Source: Verticillium longisporum
Taxonomy: Eukaryota; Ascomycota; Sordariomycetes; Glomerellales; Plectosphaerellaceae
NCBI GenBank assembly: GCA_019188255.1
Contig: JAETXT010000011.1
Coordinates: 2,914,001-2,978,000, forward strand
Length of the DNA stretch: 64,000 nt
Reading direction: 5' to 3'
Position 1 is the first letter of the stretch. Each line of letters opens with the position of its first letter. The notes under the pieces were generated by a model. The model was not told the origin of the DNA and did no database searches. It was given only the letters and a program-made list of their open reading frames with translations. The position numbers and the translations under genes are program-made. Of this stretch, positions 43,194 to 55,478 are shown one piece after another.

Positions 43194-44600
43194 TCACGCC
43201 GACAACGCGGCCAGATCCAGCGGCACGCTGCTCCCCCTGCCAGCCCTGTACTTTCGCGTCCCGCCGACAAACTCCCTCGGCTTGGGCAGCATGCTGTCGT
43301 CCTGGAACTTCCAACGCGGGTCGTGCACGACGTAGCGCGCGCCGCCGCCGCCTGCGGCACCGGGAGGGGGCGGCGAGGTGAGACCGCCGGCGGAGCGGGT
43401 GGGGCTCGGGCTGGCGGCGCCGTTGGGGGCGGAAAGGGTGAAGGCGCTGGGGTCGAGCATGGAGGTCCGAAGGAGAGAGCCGGCGCGGTTGCGGGATGGG
43501 GGCGCGGCTGGAGGGGGCGGCGGCGGGGAGGATGCCGCCGGTGGTGGGGGAGGCGGGGCCGGGGGTGCGCTGCTCGGCGAGGGAGAGGGCGGCAGGCTCG
43601 CTGCGCGGATGGCGGCTTGGGCTGCCAGGTTCGGAGGGCCGGCAGACGGTGGAGGCGGTGGTGGTGGTGCCGGAGAAGAGGACGCTGGAGGAGGTGGCGG
43701 GCGGGGAGCAGCCGAGGGCGGTGGTGGAGGTGGCGCTGGAGGAGCCGGTGCCGCTGAAGGAGGTGGAGGGGGTGGTGCCGGTGCTGCAGATGGCGGCGGC
43801 GGCGGTGCTGGCGTTCCTGGAATGGAGGGTGGCTGGCTCAGCATGGAGGAGGATGGTTTGCGCGAGGCCGGTAGGGGGGGCGGCTTCTTGCCGATGGGAG
43901 GAGGCGGTCCCTTCTTGCCGATGGGCGGCGGGGGCAGTGACGGTCTTCCGGGTATGCTGGGTGCCGCGGAGCCCGGCGGCCTGGGCGCGCTCATGGTGGG
44001 CGGCTTGGGTGCGGAGAAGGACCTGCCGCTCGACTCTGGGTCGGAGAGGTATGAAGAGGAATCAGCAGCACCCGTGTCGACGCCGCCGCGGCTCTTTCGC
44101 AACTTCGGCATGCCGCCTGCGAAGAGCCCGCCCAGTTGTGGTGCGGCGTCCATGCCTGCGCCTGAGCTCTCACGTCCGCTCTGGTCGCTGTTGCTTCTGG
44201 CGCGGTTTCCAGGAGCAGGGGGCGAGTCCCCCGGGGGTTTGGGCATGCCCCCCATTCCCATACCAGGAACTGGAGGTGCGCCGCCGATAGGGGGCCCGGC
44301 CGAGCTATTCGCAACCTTGCCAACGCTCGGTGCCGAGCGATCATTCGTCACTGCCTTTCGAAGCGCCTTGCCCTTGCCGATTTCGCCGAGAAGAGCACCC
44401 TGAGAGAAGAAGTCAGTGGTTGTGCCGGGGTTTCGAGATCGAGGTTTGGATTCGAGTCTTTAACATACACGTCCGGCCCCAGTGGGTGGCCTGGAGGGGA
44501 GGTTGGCGGCTGGTGGTCCTCCGGGCGGGGGAGGCGGAGGAGGGGGAGGGCCACCCATGACGGGCATGGGAGGTGGTGGAGGCGGCGGAGGGGGCGGCAT
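43194..44600 (-). CDS. VRP1: Verprolin/WIP-like actin regulator
   Basis: A proline-rich partner of WASP that couples actin polymerisation to endocytosis. Exons are 44600-44469 and 44399-43194 (445 aa), with intron GTATGT...CTCAG. It opens with a poly-Pro run (from residue 2) and RPPTGAGR, then a WH2 actin-binding element across the splice site (GALLGEIGKGKALRKAVTND). The middle holds many PPPPP blocks suited to profilin and SH3 binding, including repeated PPPIGKKGPPPPIGKK. The C-terminal WASP-binding-type segment reads RYVVHDPRWKFQDDSMLPKP, then FVGGTRKYRAGRGSS and ends VPLDLAALSA. The long opposite-strand frames in this region are by-products of the CCx/GGx codon bias. Confidence 0.88.
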
Positions 44601-47370
44601 GTTGGTTCTGATTCTCTTGATGTCTATGTTCAGTCGAGGTGTTCGTCGTCAGGTCGCTCGCCAGAACTTCTTGGACGGCAGCGCCCAATGGATGGCCTGT
44701 TTGCTGCCCGAGGTGAGTGGCACCTGGATATCGGGTAGGTGGGGCAAGGATGGCCGCGACTGTGGCTCTTTGGTCGCGGATGATGTTCGGTGGTTGTTGA
44801 ATTGTATAGAGCCAAAGACGACGACTTTGTCATTCGTTGTCGAGATAGGCTGATCGGCGGAGTTGGATTGACAGGACTCACGGCAGAGCTGCCAGGCTGC
44901 TTCGTCATCGTTGCGCGTCAGTGTCGCTTACCTAATGCACCTTCATGTGGCCACGTGATATCGCCCCCTACAGACGGGTTGACCTCCACCCGCGAGCCGC
45001 CCAAGGACTCGATGGTATGATGTTTTTCTCTTGAAGCCAGTCCAACGTTCAAATTGCCTGACGCGCAAGTTCTCTATCAGTTATTGATGCACTAACAGTA
45101 GACGGTCACAGGCGATGAAAAGAGGAGGCCCCTGAGCCATGCCAGAATCTGTCCCTCTCAGCGATACCAGACCCTGTTTGCTCTACTATCAGGCCAAACA
45201 GCTCTGCAATTATTGTTGGCGCTCGAAAGCTGCAATTTTCCAAGCTGTTCTCGGGTGTATTGCGAGTTATGTGCTTTAGCTCACAGGTCTAAACTCAACC
45301 CCGACATGACAATTCTACGCTAGATCGCTGTACAAGTAAGAACGGCTTCTACGTCAAAAAGGCAGCACAATGGTGCGCTCGTCACACGAGTGTCATAAAC
45401 AAGGACCGTTGACAGTGCATGCACCCGGTAAAACAGTGAAGCCTCTACACTTTCTCCCCCGCCAACACTGAGCCCACATGGAAGCCAGGCACGGCGTTGG
45501 CACCTGAAATCACGTCATCAATGCCACGGTTCCCTTGAATATTGCCGCCTGTACGATGACGCCAAATATACATGTGTCTCGGTCAGCTCTGGGCAAACGT
45601 CATGACTGAGAGAGACCTAGCAGATATCCTTCTTGTGTGACATTGCTCAAACGTGCTGGCCGAAACGCAAACTCGTCTTGTACATCGCCGCCGGCAGACG
45701 ACATCAAGCCCAGACGTCCTCAATATCGTATGCTCAGCACGCCAGCTAGCACATGATGTCTTGAATCGCTTTTGGAAGCTAATCGGAAAGATTCTCGGGA
45801 TACAGAGCAGTCCAACGGATGCGCAACCTCATGAGATTCTGCATATTCCTTCCTGAGGTTCGCAGCCAGAAGCTTGCGTTTTCTTAGGCCTACCACCTGT
45901 TGTACGGCATGTGCACCTTAAAAAGGACACAGTCTCGATAGACCAGCAACTGATGACCGCCATGTTTGCGGAGATTCGTGACTCCTCGGCTGAGATTTCA
46001 AGACACGAAGATTTCAAGACCAATGTGCCCCTGACACTTCAACATCAGCGAGAGGGCGGTGTTCTGTCCGGACAGAGCAATCAACCTCACCATCTAAGGT
46101 CCAAATTTAGAACCCCTGACAGAACCGATCACCGGAGCAAACCGGCGAACGGAAAGATGGATTCCAGGAACCCAGGGGTGCGAACGTGGATCATCCGACC
46201 AATGACGCCGCGTGTCAGGCGCGCAACTGCCGGACAGCGGTGAAACGACGAGATGCGATGAGCAGATCACATCGCAGGGAGACTTGAGTCGGCGGGAGGC
46301 GGCAGCGTAGTGCGGGGGATGCCAAGTCCGCCCGCGTTCACAACGGGGGAGGTCTGTTCCACGGTAGGTGCCGTCTGGAGGAGGGGAAGGAGGACATGGC
46401 GCAAGGCACCTTGGTTGCGCGCTATGAAGCCGCTACGGGGCAACGGATTCTCTAGTGCGGTGAGTTGGGCACCCTGGAGCGTGTCAGGAATCGGCTCTGT
46501 TGTCTGCCTACCTCAGTCAGTCGTGGGCCTCGCCTTGCTAGAGGCATCTATCCTGAGTCCTGAGCCCTGGACGGATGCAACAGGGTGGACACTGGGCGCT
46601 AGGCTCTTGCATCATGAGTAGAGGCTTGCTGAGAGTGTGATGCATGTACGCATTAGTCTCAACGCATGTCGATCAGTGGAAGTGTCACGGACGTCAGGCT
46701 TTGTGTGGGAATGGAGGAATGGAGGAATGGTGAGCATGATGTCGCGAACGAATTGCCAACTCGTAGCTGACAAGTGCACAAACGTCTGCCACGAGTGGAT
46801 TGACGTTGCAATGGAGGCTGAAATAGACGTCTGAAGCTGCATGTAAGTGTGTTGACTCCAGGGGTTGGAGGTGCACAGGTGCCATGTGGGGATTATGTCA
46901 TCCTGGCGGACACAGGGGAGGAGGCCTTTCCATTAGGGGAAGGTTCCCCTGAAGCCCCCTGAAGTCAGGCACCGGGCTGTAACGGCTCGCCGGAAGGGCC
47001 GAGAATGGCTAATGACAGCCTCGTTCGACAGCCTCAGGCTCTTTTTTTCTTCCCCCAAAGAGCTGCCTCACAACTCCAAGAGCTTGCCCCCTTCGACACT
47101 GGACTGGTGCAGGCCGTCTGTCGCACGACCACACACAATTGACCTCTTAGATCCCGCAAGCACCCGAATTCCCCTCTCGAATGACCGACGGCGAGAATAG
47201 CGACGTCAGGACCGATACCAGTTAATGCACGCCCCGGGGCACTGCCACGACCGAACCGACGAACTTGCGCGGCGATCTGCATCGCCTTTCCTGCGCAACA
47301 ACGACACGACTCGCGAAGTCGACACCATTCATCCCGTCTATTCTTCGACTGCTGTGCCAAATATCCAACC
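44601..47370. promoter_or_regulatory. Long divergent intergenic region, verprolin / mitochondrial membrane protein
   Basis: 2.8 kb with no supported gene. The section 45,000-46,100 is less GC-rich than its surroundings and has stops in all frames, so it may be old decayed sequence. A (GGAATGGA)-type repeat occurs at 46708-46730. The last 300 bp are the probable promoter and leader of the plus-strand gene. Confidence 0.4.
46708..46730. repeat. Short tandem repeat, GGAATGGA units
   Basis: Nearly three copies of an 8-bp purine-rich unit. Confidence 0.8.
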
Positions 47371-48693
47371 ATGATGCGGTCTTCGGTCCCTCGCACGGCT
47401 CGTCAGTCGGCTGGCATTTGTCGATTGTGCGCCTTCGCGCCTGCTCGACCTCTGCACACTGCGAAGGCTCAGCCCTCTCCCCTATGGATCGCCGCTCCAC
47501 AAGGCAAGGCCACTAGGTTTTACAGAGTATCCCTGAGGCATCAAGGCAACAACGGAGCCAGGAGATTCGCAAGTTCACAGGCTACGGAGTGGACAGCGCG
47601 ACAGCAGCAACAGGCCTCAGCCTTGAGCACAGCTCCGAAGGAACTTCCGGACCTGCGGAAGTTGCCCGCCCTCGTTTTGAAGAGCAAGGAAAGATTCCTG
47701 TCTACGGACGGCATCCCGACACCCCAGCTCGTGCTCGCAGCGTTGAGGACCTGCCAGACGGCGGCGAATGCGATACACCCATACCTCTCACAGACTGCGC
47801 CGAGATCCAGTACAACGACTTCCACCGCGTCGAGCCTCCTGTCGCTCGACTCGGACGGTGGTGCCTCTAGCACCTCGCCCGGCGGCTCAAGCAGCCTGCA
47901 GCAGGGCTCAAACGCCCCGGCGCTCCTGAGGGAGGCTGTCAACAGCGTTTCCGAATCAGCCTACGCCATCGTCGCCCACCCCCCAGTTTCCATCACGCCT
48001 GAGATCCTTGACCTCTACGTGCACGTCCAGGCCAGACTTGGCAGGCCCGAGACACTGCCCCACGTATTCGAGCTGTATGCGTCCAAGCCCAAACCTGAAG
48101 TTGTTGCTGGCGCCATCAAATACGTTGAGCAAAACCCCAAACGCGCAGACAAGGCGATCGAAGCGACTACGGCCGAAACCGGGTTGGGGGTTGCAATTGA
48201 GGCCAAGAACCTCGACGCCGCGCTAGGCGTGATTGAATGCTGCTACACCAGCCACGCTTTCAGACGACAGAAGCTCCTGAAGAAGGCGTTTCTCCCCGGG
48301 GCAGTCATGGGCGCGGCCCCATTTGCCGCCTACGCACTGGCTTCCGTCATGTCCAACTTCCAGAACACGGTCGAGGCCTCGACGGCAACGACGCTAGGGT
48401 TTGCGGCCATCATGGCGTACCTCAGCTTCACGTCCACGATCGGCGTGGTGGCCAAAATCACGTCCAACGACCACATGAAACGCGTCACCTGGGCGCCTGG
48501 TATCCCGCTGCATGAGCGGTGGATGCGAGAGGAGGAGAGGGCGGGCCTGGACGCCGTGGCTTGCGCGTGGGGTTTTAGGGAGAAGTGGCGGCATGGAGAA
48601 GAAGGTGGAGTAGAGTGGGAATCTCTGCGCGAGTACCTGGGACTCAAGGGCATGATCCTCGACCGGGTCGAGTTCATGGAGGGCATGCAGTGA
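47371..48693 (+). CDS. Mitochondrial inner-membrane-type protein, fungal-specific
   Basis: One exon, 440 aa. I recognise the general type (a fungal mitochondrial protein with two membrane helices) but not a named gene. The N-terminus is a presequence rich in Arg/Ser/Ala (MMRSSVPRTARQSAGICRLC) and extends through a basic linker. A Ser-rich stretch lies at 160-190. A helical, possibly TPR/PPR-like region follows (ITPEILDLYVHVQARLGRPE; LPHVFELYASKPKPEVVAGA). Two hydrophobic segments come next: FLPGAVMGAAPFAAYALASV and LGFAAIMAYLSFTSTIGVVA. Then VTWAPGIPLHERWMREEERA and a helical C-terminus ending LDRVEFMEGMQ. It may act in assembly or expression of respiratory complexes, which is inference. Confidence 0.7.
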   Translation: MMRSSVPRTARQSAGICRLCAFAPARPLHTAKAQPSPLWIAAPQGKATRFYRVSLRHQGNNGARRFASSQATEWTARQQQQASALSTAPKELPDLRKLPALVLKSKERFLSTDGIPTPQLVLAALRTCQTAANAIHPYLSQTAPRSSTTTSTASSLLSLDSDGGASSTSPGGSSSLQQGSNAPALLREAVNSVSESAYAIVAHPPVSITPEILDLYVHVQARLGRPETLPHVFELYASKPKPEVVAGAIKYVEQNPKRADKAIEATTAETGLGVAIEAKNLDAALGVIECCYTSHAFRRQKLLKKAFLPGAVMGAAPFAAYALASVMSNFQNTVEASTATTLGFAAIMAYLSFTSTIGVVAKITSNDHMKRVTWAPGIPLHERWMREEERAGLDAVACAWGFREKWRHGEEGGVEWESLREYLGLKGMILDRVEFMEGMQ

Positions 48694-49924
48694 GGAAGAG
48701 AGCTGGCAGTGGAGGAGGACGCTCGATGACGGGGAGTGTCCGATAAGGGACGAGGTGGAACTCCCTGGAGGCCCGATCGGGGAGGCTGGCCATTGCACGC
48801 CGGATTTCAAGGCAAAAGGGAGGCCGGGACGGAAAAAGACCTGGACGACAACGTCGGTCGCTGTGCATGGACGTGGTTTTGAGGGGCGGGGGGGGCGGAC
48901 GCCGGTGGAAATAGGATCCGCCGCTATCCCAATCCCTCGTCCACGCAAGCTTTGAGTCGCCCGAAGGATAAGGCCTTTTCACGCACTACCAGCAGCTATC
49001 AAGCAGCCCAACTTTAAGCATGTGTCGTGGCATTGACAAGGCGGCAGCCGTAACGCCGGCCGGCATTCGAACGCTTACCAGGATCACCCCCGTCCCTCCG
49101 TGTCGATCGCCAATCTATCTACATCTCCATCCCGCGCATCTTGCCAAGACCGCGCTAGTCTGACCTGCGCTTCGACTGCGGCATCCGACCCTCGACTTGC
49201 CATTGCAAGCAGACTGGGCGCCAGGGCTTGGCAGCCTCGATTAGAACCCAACGCAGATTCAGACTCGACCACCACTGTCGACTTGTCTCATGGGTTGTTC
49301 CTAGATCCGACTGGGGTCCCTCCGGCAGCGTAGCAGTCAAGGTGGGAGGGCGGAGGCACCTGTGGAGGCTCGATCTCCCGGGCTGGGAGAGCTATTGTGA
49401 TTGCACACACACTATCTACAAGGCTTGCCGGGGTGACTGCGCGGCTAGCCTTGGCCTGCTTCGTCATGAGCATTGCGATGTTGCGATTGTGTCTGACGTC
49501 TGGGCCTGTGGAAGAGCCTTTCTGGTATGACACGGCCCCGGCGATCCACCTGTGTAGCCTGAACTGCCGTCTTGGGTGTCCCAGGCCCAGAAGCTGCCAA
49601 GATCCCTTGAGGGTTCGACGGGAGGCTGTACACGCTGGGCAGGGCAGGGACGTATGTCCTGAAGCCTATCTACGACACGCCAAACATGCCTGACCCGCTT
49701 CGTCCGGGCGGAGAGAGACACATCTCGACAGCGTTTCTCTGCCACGCCTCTGTCGATCAGAAACTGACCAGCACTCTATAAAGATCCGTTCCCGTCTGGA
49801 ACCTCCCTCTTTTGAGTCCGTGGTACTCCGTCTATATCATCGACAGGTACTCTTCCTCATCTTGGCTAAGAGTCCAGTCAAACAACAATCACACCTCTAT
49901 CACTGGTGACACATTACCACCACG
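48694..49924. other. Intergenic, mitochondrial protein gene to four-TM gene
   Basis: 1.2 kb with no supported gene. The last 150 bp (CTC/CAC-rich) look like a leader for the next gene. Confidence 0.5.
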
Positions 49925-51007
49925 ATGACTTTTACACCCATCGACCCGCCCCGGTGTGCCCATTATGCACGGTTTGCATCCCACCTCGAGAGGTGGCAGT
50001 TCGACCTGGTCTACTGGGCACTATTCATCTTTAATCTGTTCATTCTCTTTGGCGCGGCCTATGGGTATTCGAGGTAAGACGTCGATACTCATTGCTGTTC
50101 ATGAAATAGCATCACTGACGATAGTCTGCAGGACCTTGGAAAAGATCGAAGAACTCCCTGAAGGCAGCCCGAAAAGAAAGCCACTGGTCGTGCGATGCAT
50201 TATCATCACCTGCGGATGCATCTCTCTTTCCGTCGTCACGGTCGTTATGGAGGTCTTTGCTCTGCTCGCTCTCCAGTTCTGCGATGGCGAGGACCTCATG
50301 TCTCTTTACTGGTCGACCTGGACCATGATCCAGGTGGGCTCGTTGATCGCCGTGTGCGGCATCGTCCTCGCGTTGATGCACACTCTGCGAGAACGCAAGA
50401 ACCCGTAAGTCACTGTCTCTCATCAGAGATTTCCTAGTAGTCTCATCTCGCTGACACGCTGTTAGTCCCTGGGCGCTCGCGCTCGGCACGCCCGTCCTCG
50501 TCGTGGCAGGCCTGTTCAATTTCATGCAGTCGTGCATCTCAAGGCGAATCAGCGAGGCCAAGGACAATTCCAAGGCCAAGAGCATCAGAAAGAGCAGCAG
50601 GGGCGGAGATGTCGAAGACGGTACTCTCCCGATGAGCCAGGTGTAAGCGAGACCCTGCCAATGCTACCACGCAATCTCGGAGCACAGACGCAGAGCAGCC
50701 CAACGGGTCAACTAACACGAACCCCAGCAACACGCTTCAGGTCGACTCAGATGAGGACTACAACTACGGTACTGAGGGAGCCGAGATTGTCGGTCTCACC
50801 CTCGAGGGCGGACCCATCATTCACTTCAAGCAGGCCGTGCCCTACACGCTGCCCGACAATACCCAAATCCTCGGCCGCTGCCAAAACGACAAGCCCATCG
50901 TCATCTGCCGCAAGGACGGCTTTCAGCTCATCTACAACGGAGAGCTGCAAAAGGGCCAGAAGCAGAACGAGTCGTCATCGCAGGGCACTGCCAGCAAGCA
51001 CGGTTGA
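49925..51007 (+). CDS. Unknown four-transmembrane protein with a soluble C-terminal tail
   Basis: Exons are 49925-50073, 50132-50404, 50466-50642 and 50728-51007 (292 aa). I do not recognise the family. Four hydrophobic segments are visible: FDLVYWALFIFNLFILFGAA; CIIITCGCISLSVVTVVMEV extending to LLALQFC; MIQVGSLIAVCGIVLALMHT; and WALALGTPVLVVAGLFNFM. A cytosolic-type basic stretch follows (KAKSIRKSSRGGDVED), then a tail of about 100 residues with acidic and beta-rich text (YGTEGAEIVGLTLEGGPIIH; TLPDNTQILGRCQNDKPIVI). The last donor is GT|GTAAGC at 50643. Without splicing, translation stops two codons later at TAA (50644-50646) and the tail is lost, giving a 200-aa form. The fourth exon is in frame and in keeping with normal codon use, so I regard splicing as the main form. 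Confidence 0.65.
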
Positions 51008-53830
51008 TCAGGGACGATGGGTGATGACGCTGCGGCGGCTCTCTGTCTATCGACGATGATCCTGCTAGCAAGACACACAAGTACAGGGCTGCCAAGACGC
51101 TTGCCATGGGAACCGGCCCCCTTGAGGTCCGGAATGAGGACGACGATGCTTTCTCTCGGTCATGATCCGGGGGAGCATGCGTCACTTCCTTTCGCTGGGA
51201 CTCGCACCCTATGGCTTGCAGCCTCCTCCCACTGCGCCGGATTGTCGCCGCCAACACCGCCACCGATAGTGCCGCAAACGGAGTTATGCAACTTGGATGG
51301 ATCAACGATGAGGAATACACACAGCACACAAACATACACCGGTCGGAAGGTTTCGAAAACCACCCACCCAAACGAATGCAGCCTTGGCCGCTCGGGGTCC
51401 CTGCATTGACAGGGGGGGACATGGTTTCCCTTGGCCAAGCCCCCAAGATGATCTGCGCTGCAGAAGCCTCTAACCGCCGTCCCGATGGACGGGAGCCCAG
51501 CTTGGAGGGAAAACAGAAAAGCCCTTGGCTCATTGCAACGCCTGTGATTGATCACCAATCCAGTCCGTTTTCGCTCTCGAACGGGGTCTCTGTTGCGCTC
51601 CGTCGAAGGCTTGGTCACACTTTATTCTTCGGCGGCTCGTCGGGCACTCCCTCAAGCCAAGGGGCACTAGTTCCGGCACTCGCAAGCTCGCATCTGCACG
51701 GGAGGCGCACGCCGGCGTATGCGGCTCTGGCTTTGACTTTTGGAGAGGGTGTGATGCCGAGTATGACGGTTGGTGGTCGACCTCAGATCAATCAACGACT
51801 TGCCGATAGGGCTGCTTCTGTTGCTTTTCCTGCTGGTCCGGCCCCCCTCCCTTTTCTCCCCGTTCCCCGACTCAGGCGGCCGGGGGCGCAGCGAACTGTC
51901 TGACTGGGGATGTGTGTTCTCTTTTGGGCCATCTCTTTCATTTCCTTCATTTCCACTTTGAGATATCCAACCTTGAAAGGGGGTTATGCTAGGTGGCGTT
52001 TGACAGGGATTTCTTCCAGGGAGTCTTCTCCTGGGTATTCCTTTTCTTGTTTCGTTTCTTTCGCTTCCCCTGTTTTTACCTCGGGCGCCGATCGTGGACC
52101 ATTCTATCTATCTGTCTATCTATCTCGCTACTACTGAGCGCGCCCCCATGCCAGGGCTGCCTTGTCGTTTTCACAGCACATTGGGCAGCAAGCATGTGGG
52201 CCCTCTTCATCCATATCTCGTCCCCTTCTCAATTCAACTCACTTGTTCCATTTCTCTGCTATTGTTTTCTTGGCGAGCAGGCACGCACAAACATTGTTTA
52301 ACAGCGAAGCAGTGTGCGCGCGCGCGGCTGATCCACCCTACCGGATTGACGGTTTCAGCGTCGCAGTTGGACAGGGAGAACTGTGGGTGTGCCCGTGGGT
52401 GTCCATTTAGAGTTGCATTTTCCCAAATGCGGCACCTCCCCCGTTTTCGTTTCAACGTTGTGCATGGCGGGTTTGTACAGTCCTCTTGAGTTCAAATCAG
52501 ATTCAACAAAGTTATACCCACCATCAGATCCTCAGATGGAACCTTTCCATTATCCAACGTGCCAAGAGACTTAAAATTGTACCAAGACCAGACGGAGCGT
52601 TCGTCACATCACCACTTGATGCTGCCCAGCACATCCTGCCTTCCAGTCACATCCGTGCCACTAGATGGATCGTCGTCGCCCTCATTCCGGCCTGCGGTCA
52701 ACCCGCCGCTCCCGTGGGTGCACATCGTGCCAATCTCGCCTCGGCCGGGTTGGATGGCCCGCTCGCTCGTTGCCCCCCCCGTCGTCCGTGTCAATGGTCC
52801 AGAATCAATGTCTCAGTCGATTACGCTGCGCCTCGACATCCCAGACATGTCGACATGGCAAAGAAAAAAAAATGGCCACCACCCACAGACAGCAGGTGCA
52901 TGCGTACGCGTGGACACATTGCTGGGGGGGTGAAAGTGGAATGGGTAAGGGTAAAAGGGGCGACAGACCCAAGCCTCCGGACACGGGAGAGGGCAGAGAA
53001 ACATGTCCTCCCAGCGAGATGTCTCGTCGTCGTCTTGCGTGTCTCATCAGGGTCCACCCCCTCGTCGTCACCACCCGTGGGCGAAGGTGACGTGCTGATT
53101 CGATCGATAGGGGGGTTGTTGTGTGTACGTGTGTGAGAATGTGTTACATGACGGCAGCGGGCCCATTGCGTGTGTCAATGGTAGATCTGTTCATTGATAT
53201 CGATACTGCTTTGCCTGATAAATATGTCTCCTTGCTGGTTGGTTGGCTCTCCCTCTCTCACGGCGTCTGCCCGCCTTTGATACCACTGCGCCTCATCCCA
53301 CCAACGCCCACCTCGCTCGTGAGACAGCCAAGAAATGGTCGGGGCCTACACTTATCGTCCGTCCTCCTACGGACTTTGGGGGAGCTTTCGGCGCCCGATT
53401 GATGATGACCAAGAGATATTCGGCGTCCTTTGCTCGTCCCCCTCTTCCCCTCCGGATCGTCGTGTTGCCGTGGACAGGAGGTGCACATCCCCCCGCTAGC
53501 TGCTCCGCCGATGTGCCTCTTCACCACCCCAAAGTCTCCCCAGTCACCCGTCCACGTCCGACGCCGCTACTCTACACTTTTTTGTTCGGGCCGTCTTACT
53601 CTCTAGTTCCATCCAATTGTGGCATACCCTCCTCTTATGCTGTGCCCCCTTTTTTCTTGCCTGACGCCCACATCCCCCCGCGTACGTCCTACTTCATGTC
53701 GTCGTCTTATCATCTCGCCGCGTGCAGCACGCTTGCCACTCGCATGTCTCGCTGGTTCAGATCCCCTCCTCTCTCGCCGATGTCGCACTGAGCACCGATC
53801 GTGATGTAATGATGGAAGCACAAAACAGCA
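51008..53830. other. Long convergent region, four-TM gene and CHORD gene
   Basis: 2.8 kb between two converging genes, unusually long for a tail-to-tail gap here. Open frames up to 230 codons exist (for example 51,211-51,903), but they read as Pro/Ser/Arg-rich shadow text without family features. A TATC/TGTC microsatellite is at 52103-52125. I cannot exclude a non-coding RNA or very long 3' UTRs. Confidence 0.4.
52103..52125. repeat. TCTA/TCTG microsatellite
   Basis: Tetranucleotide repeat of TCTA with one TCTG unit. Confidence 0.85.
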
Positions 53831-54891
53831 TCACCGCTGCGCAACGCCCGCCTTGCCAATCTGCAAGATCTCGCCGGTCAAGCGGTCATCGCTGCGCAGC
53901 ACCGGCCAAGACGCGCCGTCGGCCTTGACAAAGATGACCTCGAGCTTCGGGCCAAGGACCTTGAATGACGACTTCTCCGTGTCGATCGGGGCGAACAGCG
54001 GCACCTCGGCGCGGTAACGCTTGGGCGTCGACGCGTACCAGGTCGGCAGGTCAAGCGGCAGGGTCCTCACGGCAAACGAAATCTTGGCATCGTCCTTGCG
54101 AATCTTCTTCAGGAAGAAGGAGGCGATGACGGCCGAGGGCGTCTGGTAGAAGTCGGTACGGACCGTCTCGAGAATCTCCTCGCCGCCGGTCTCGACGTTG
54201 CCGTCCTTGTTCTTCTTGCCGCTGCCGATGAAGAGGTGGCGGTCCTTGGTCTTGCAGCCCTCAATCTTCATGAACTGGTCAAACTCAAGGACGCGACGCT
54301 TGCAGCAGCTGTAGCCCTTGCTGCCCTCGTGGAAGATGGGCACGCCTGGGTGGTGGACGCACGACTCACCGCCGTCGCGCGAGCCGGCGTATTTGGCGCC
54401 GCAGGCCTTGCGGCGGCAGACGGCCTCGGCGGGGGTGGGGGGCGCGGGGGCGTCGTCTTCGGACTCGGGGGGCGGCGGAGGCGGGGCCGGGGTCGCCTGG
54501 GCGGGCGCGATGGGCTTGCGGGTGGGCGTCGGGGCCACGGAGGCGGCGGCGAGCTTCTCAACGAGCGCGCTGTCGGCTTGGGGCTCCTTTTGTTCAACTT
54601 TGGGGGGCAGGTCGGTCGTCGAGTGTTTGCCCTCGGTGCAGGGTGGGATGGCGAGGAACTCTTCAAAAGTGAGGAACCGGGGCTTGCAGCACTTCCAACC
54701 TGGGGTCCAAGACAGAGGTGTCAGTGAGCCGAGATGACGGCTCGACCAGTGGCCATAGAGGTTCTCGAGTTATTGGCGGACTTACCCTTCTGGCCTTCGT
54801 GGAAGACAGGCGGGCCGGGGTGGTAGACGCAGACCTCCTCGGGATCGGTGTAGAGCTTCCCGCAGCCCTGGTGGACGCACTTCTCAGCCAT
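53831..54891 (-). CDS. CHORD- and CS-domain protein (Hsp90 co-chaperone type)
   Basis: Exons are 54891-54786 and 54699-53831 (324 aa). Two zinc-binding CHORD domains are visible. The first spans the intron (MAEKCVHQGCGKLYTDPEEV; CVYHPGPPVFHEG; then KCCKPRFLTFEEF). The second begins CRRKACGAKYAG and reads CVHHPGVPIFHEGSKGYSCC, then VLEFDQFMKIEGC. A Pro-rich linker lies between them (about residues 95-130). The C-terminal CS (p23-like) domain starts with RTDFYQTPSAVIASFFLKKI and ends FVKADGASWPVL. The order CHORD-CHORD-CS is that of CHORDC1/Chp-1 and Aspergillus ChpA, which bind Hsp90 and act in stress responses and development. It is divergent from the glutaredoxin-like gene. Confidence 0.92.
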
Positions 54892-55478
54892 GACTGGAGC
54901 TATTTCTCATGCAAGGAATTGACTCTGGTGCTAGCGTTGTGGGCGTGTCGTTGATGGCGTATGCTGACCGTGTCGTGAGAGTTTCCAGTGTGCTGGATAC
55001 AGAGTTGGTCATACACAATGACAGCAAGCAGGTGGGAAATGGCGGGGCAAATGGCTTGAATTGTTCTTCTCCGCGATTCCAGAATTTGGCGGGCAGTTGC
55101 ACCGCACCTGGCAGCTTCCAGAAGGAAAACCACACGTCACTGGTGCAAGCTCTCTCACCGCCTTCCTGTTGTGGTACAACCACCCCTGGTCGCCCCATCG
55201 CACCGCACGAGCTGCCTGTTGCCGCCGCACCCCGGGCCGCTGCCAGGACTCGCCAGGGGCCGACAGTGGCAGGCTCTGTGATTCCAGGTCATCAGCCCAT
55301 GTTGAGCTGCGACATCAAGTCAATCTTAACCTCTTCATTTGGCTGCAACAGCACTCCATCCACCATCCAAGAGAAGGGACTTGCTGAAAACCAATGGTTC
55401 ATTCAGACTGCTGATTTGCCTACCAACCCCCCACCTCAACATAGCCATTCTCCCTCAGCCACTAGAATCAAGTGCGCC
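54892..55478. promoter_or_regulatory. Divergent promoter, CHORD protein / glutaredoxin-like protein
   Basis: 587 bp shared by two outward-facing genes. A frame open from 54,909 runs into the glutaredoxin-like gene, but its upstream part has no family resemblance. Confidence 0.5.

Noticed and set aside
43378..44403. 341-codon Gly-rich plus-strand frame opposite verprolin
   Set aside because: Gly runs are the complement of the poly-Pro codons. The minus strand has WH2 and WASP-binding-type segments.
51211..51903. 230-codon open frame after the four-TM gene
   Set aside because: No domain, no introns and biased Pro/Arg/Ser composition. It looks like chance in GC-rich DNA.
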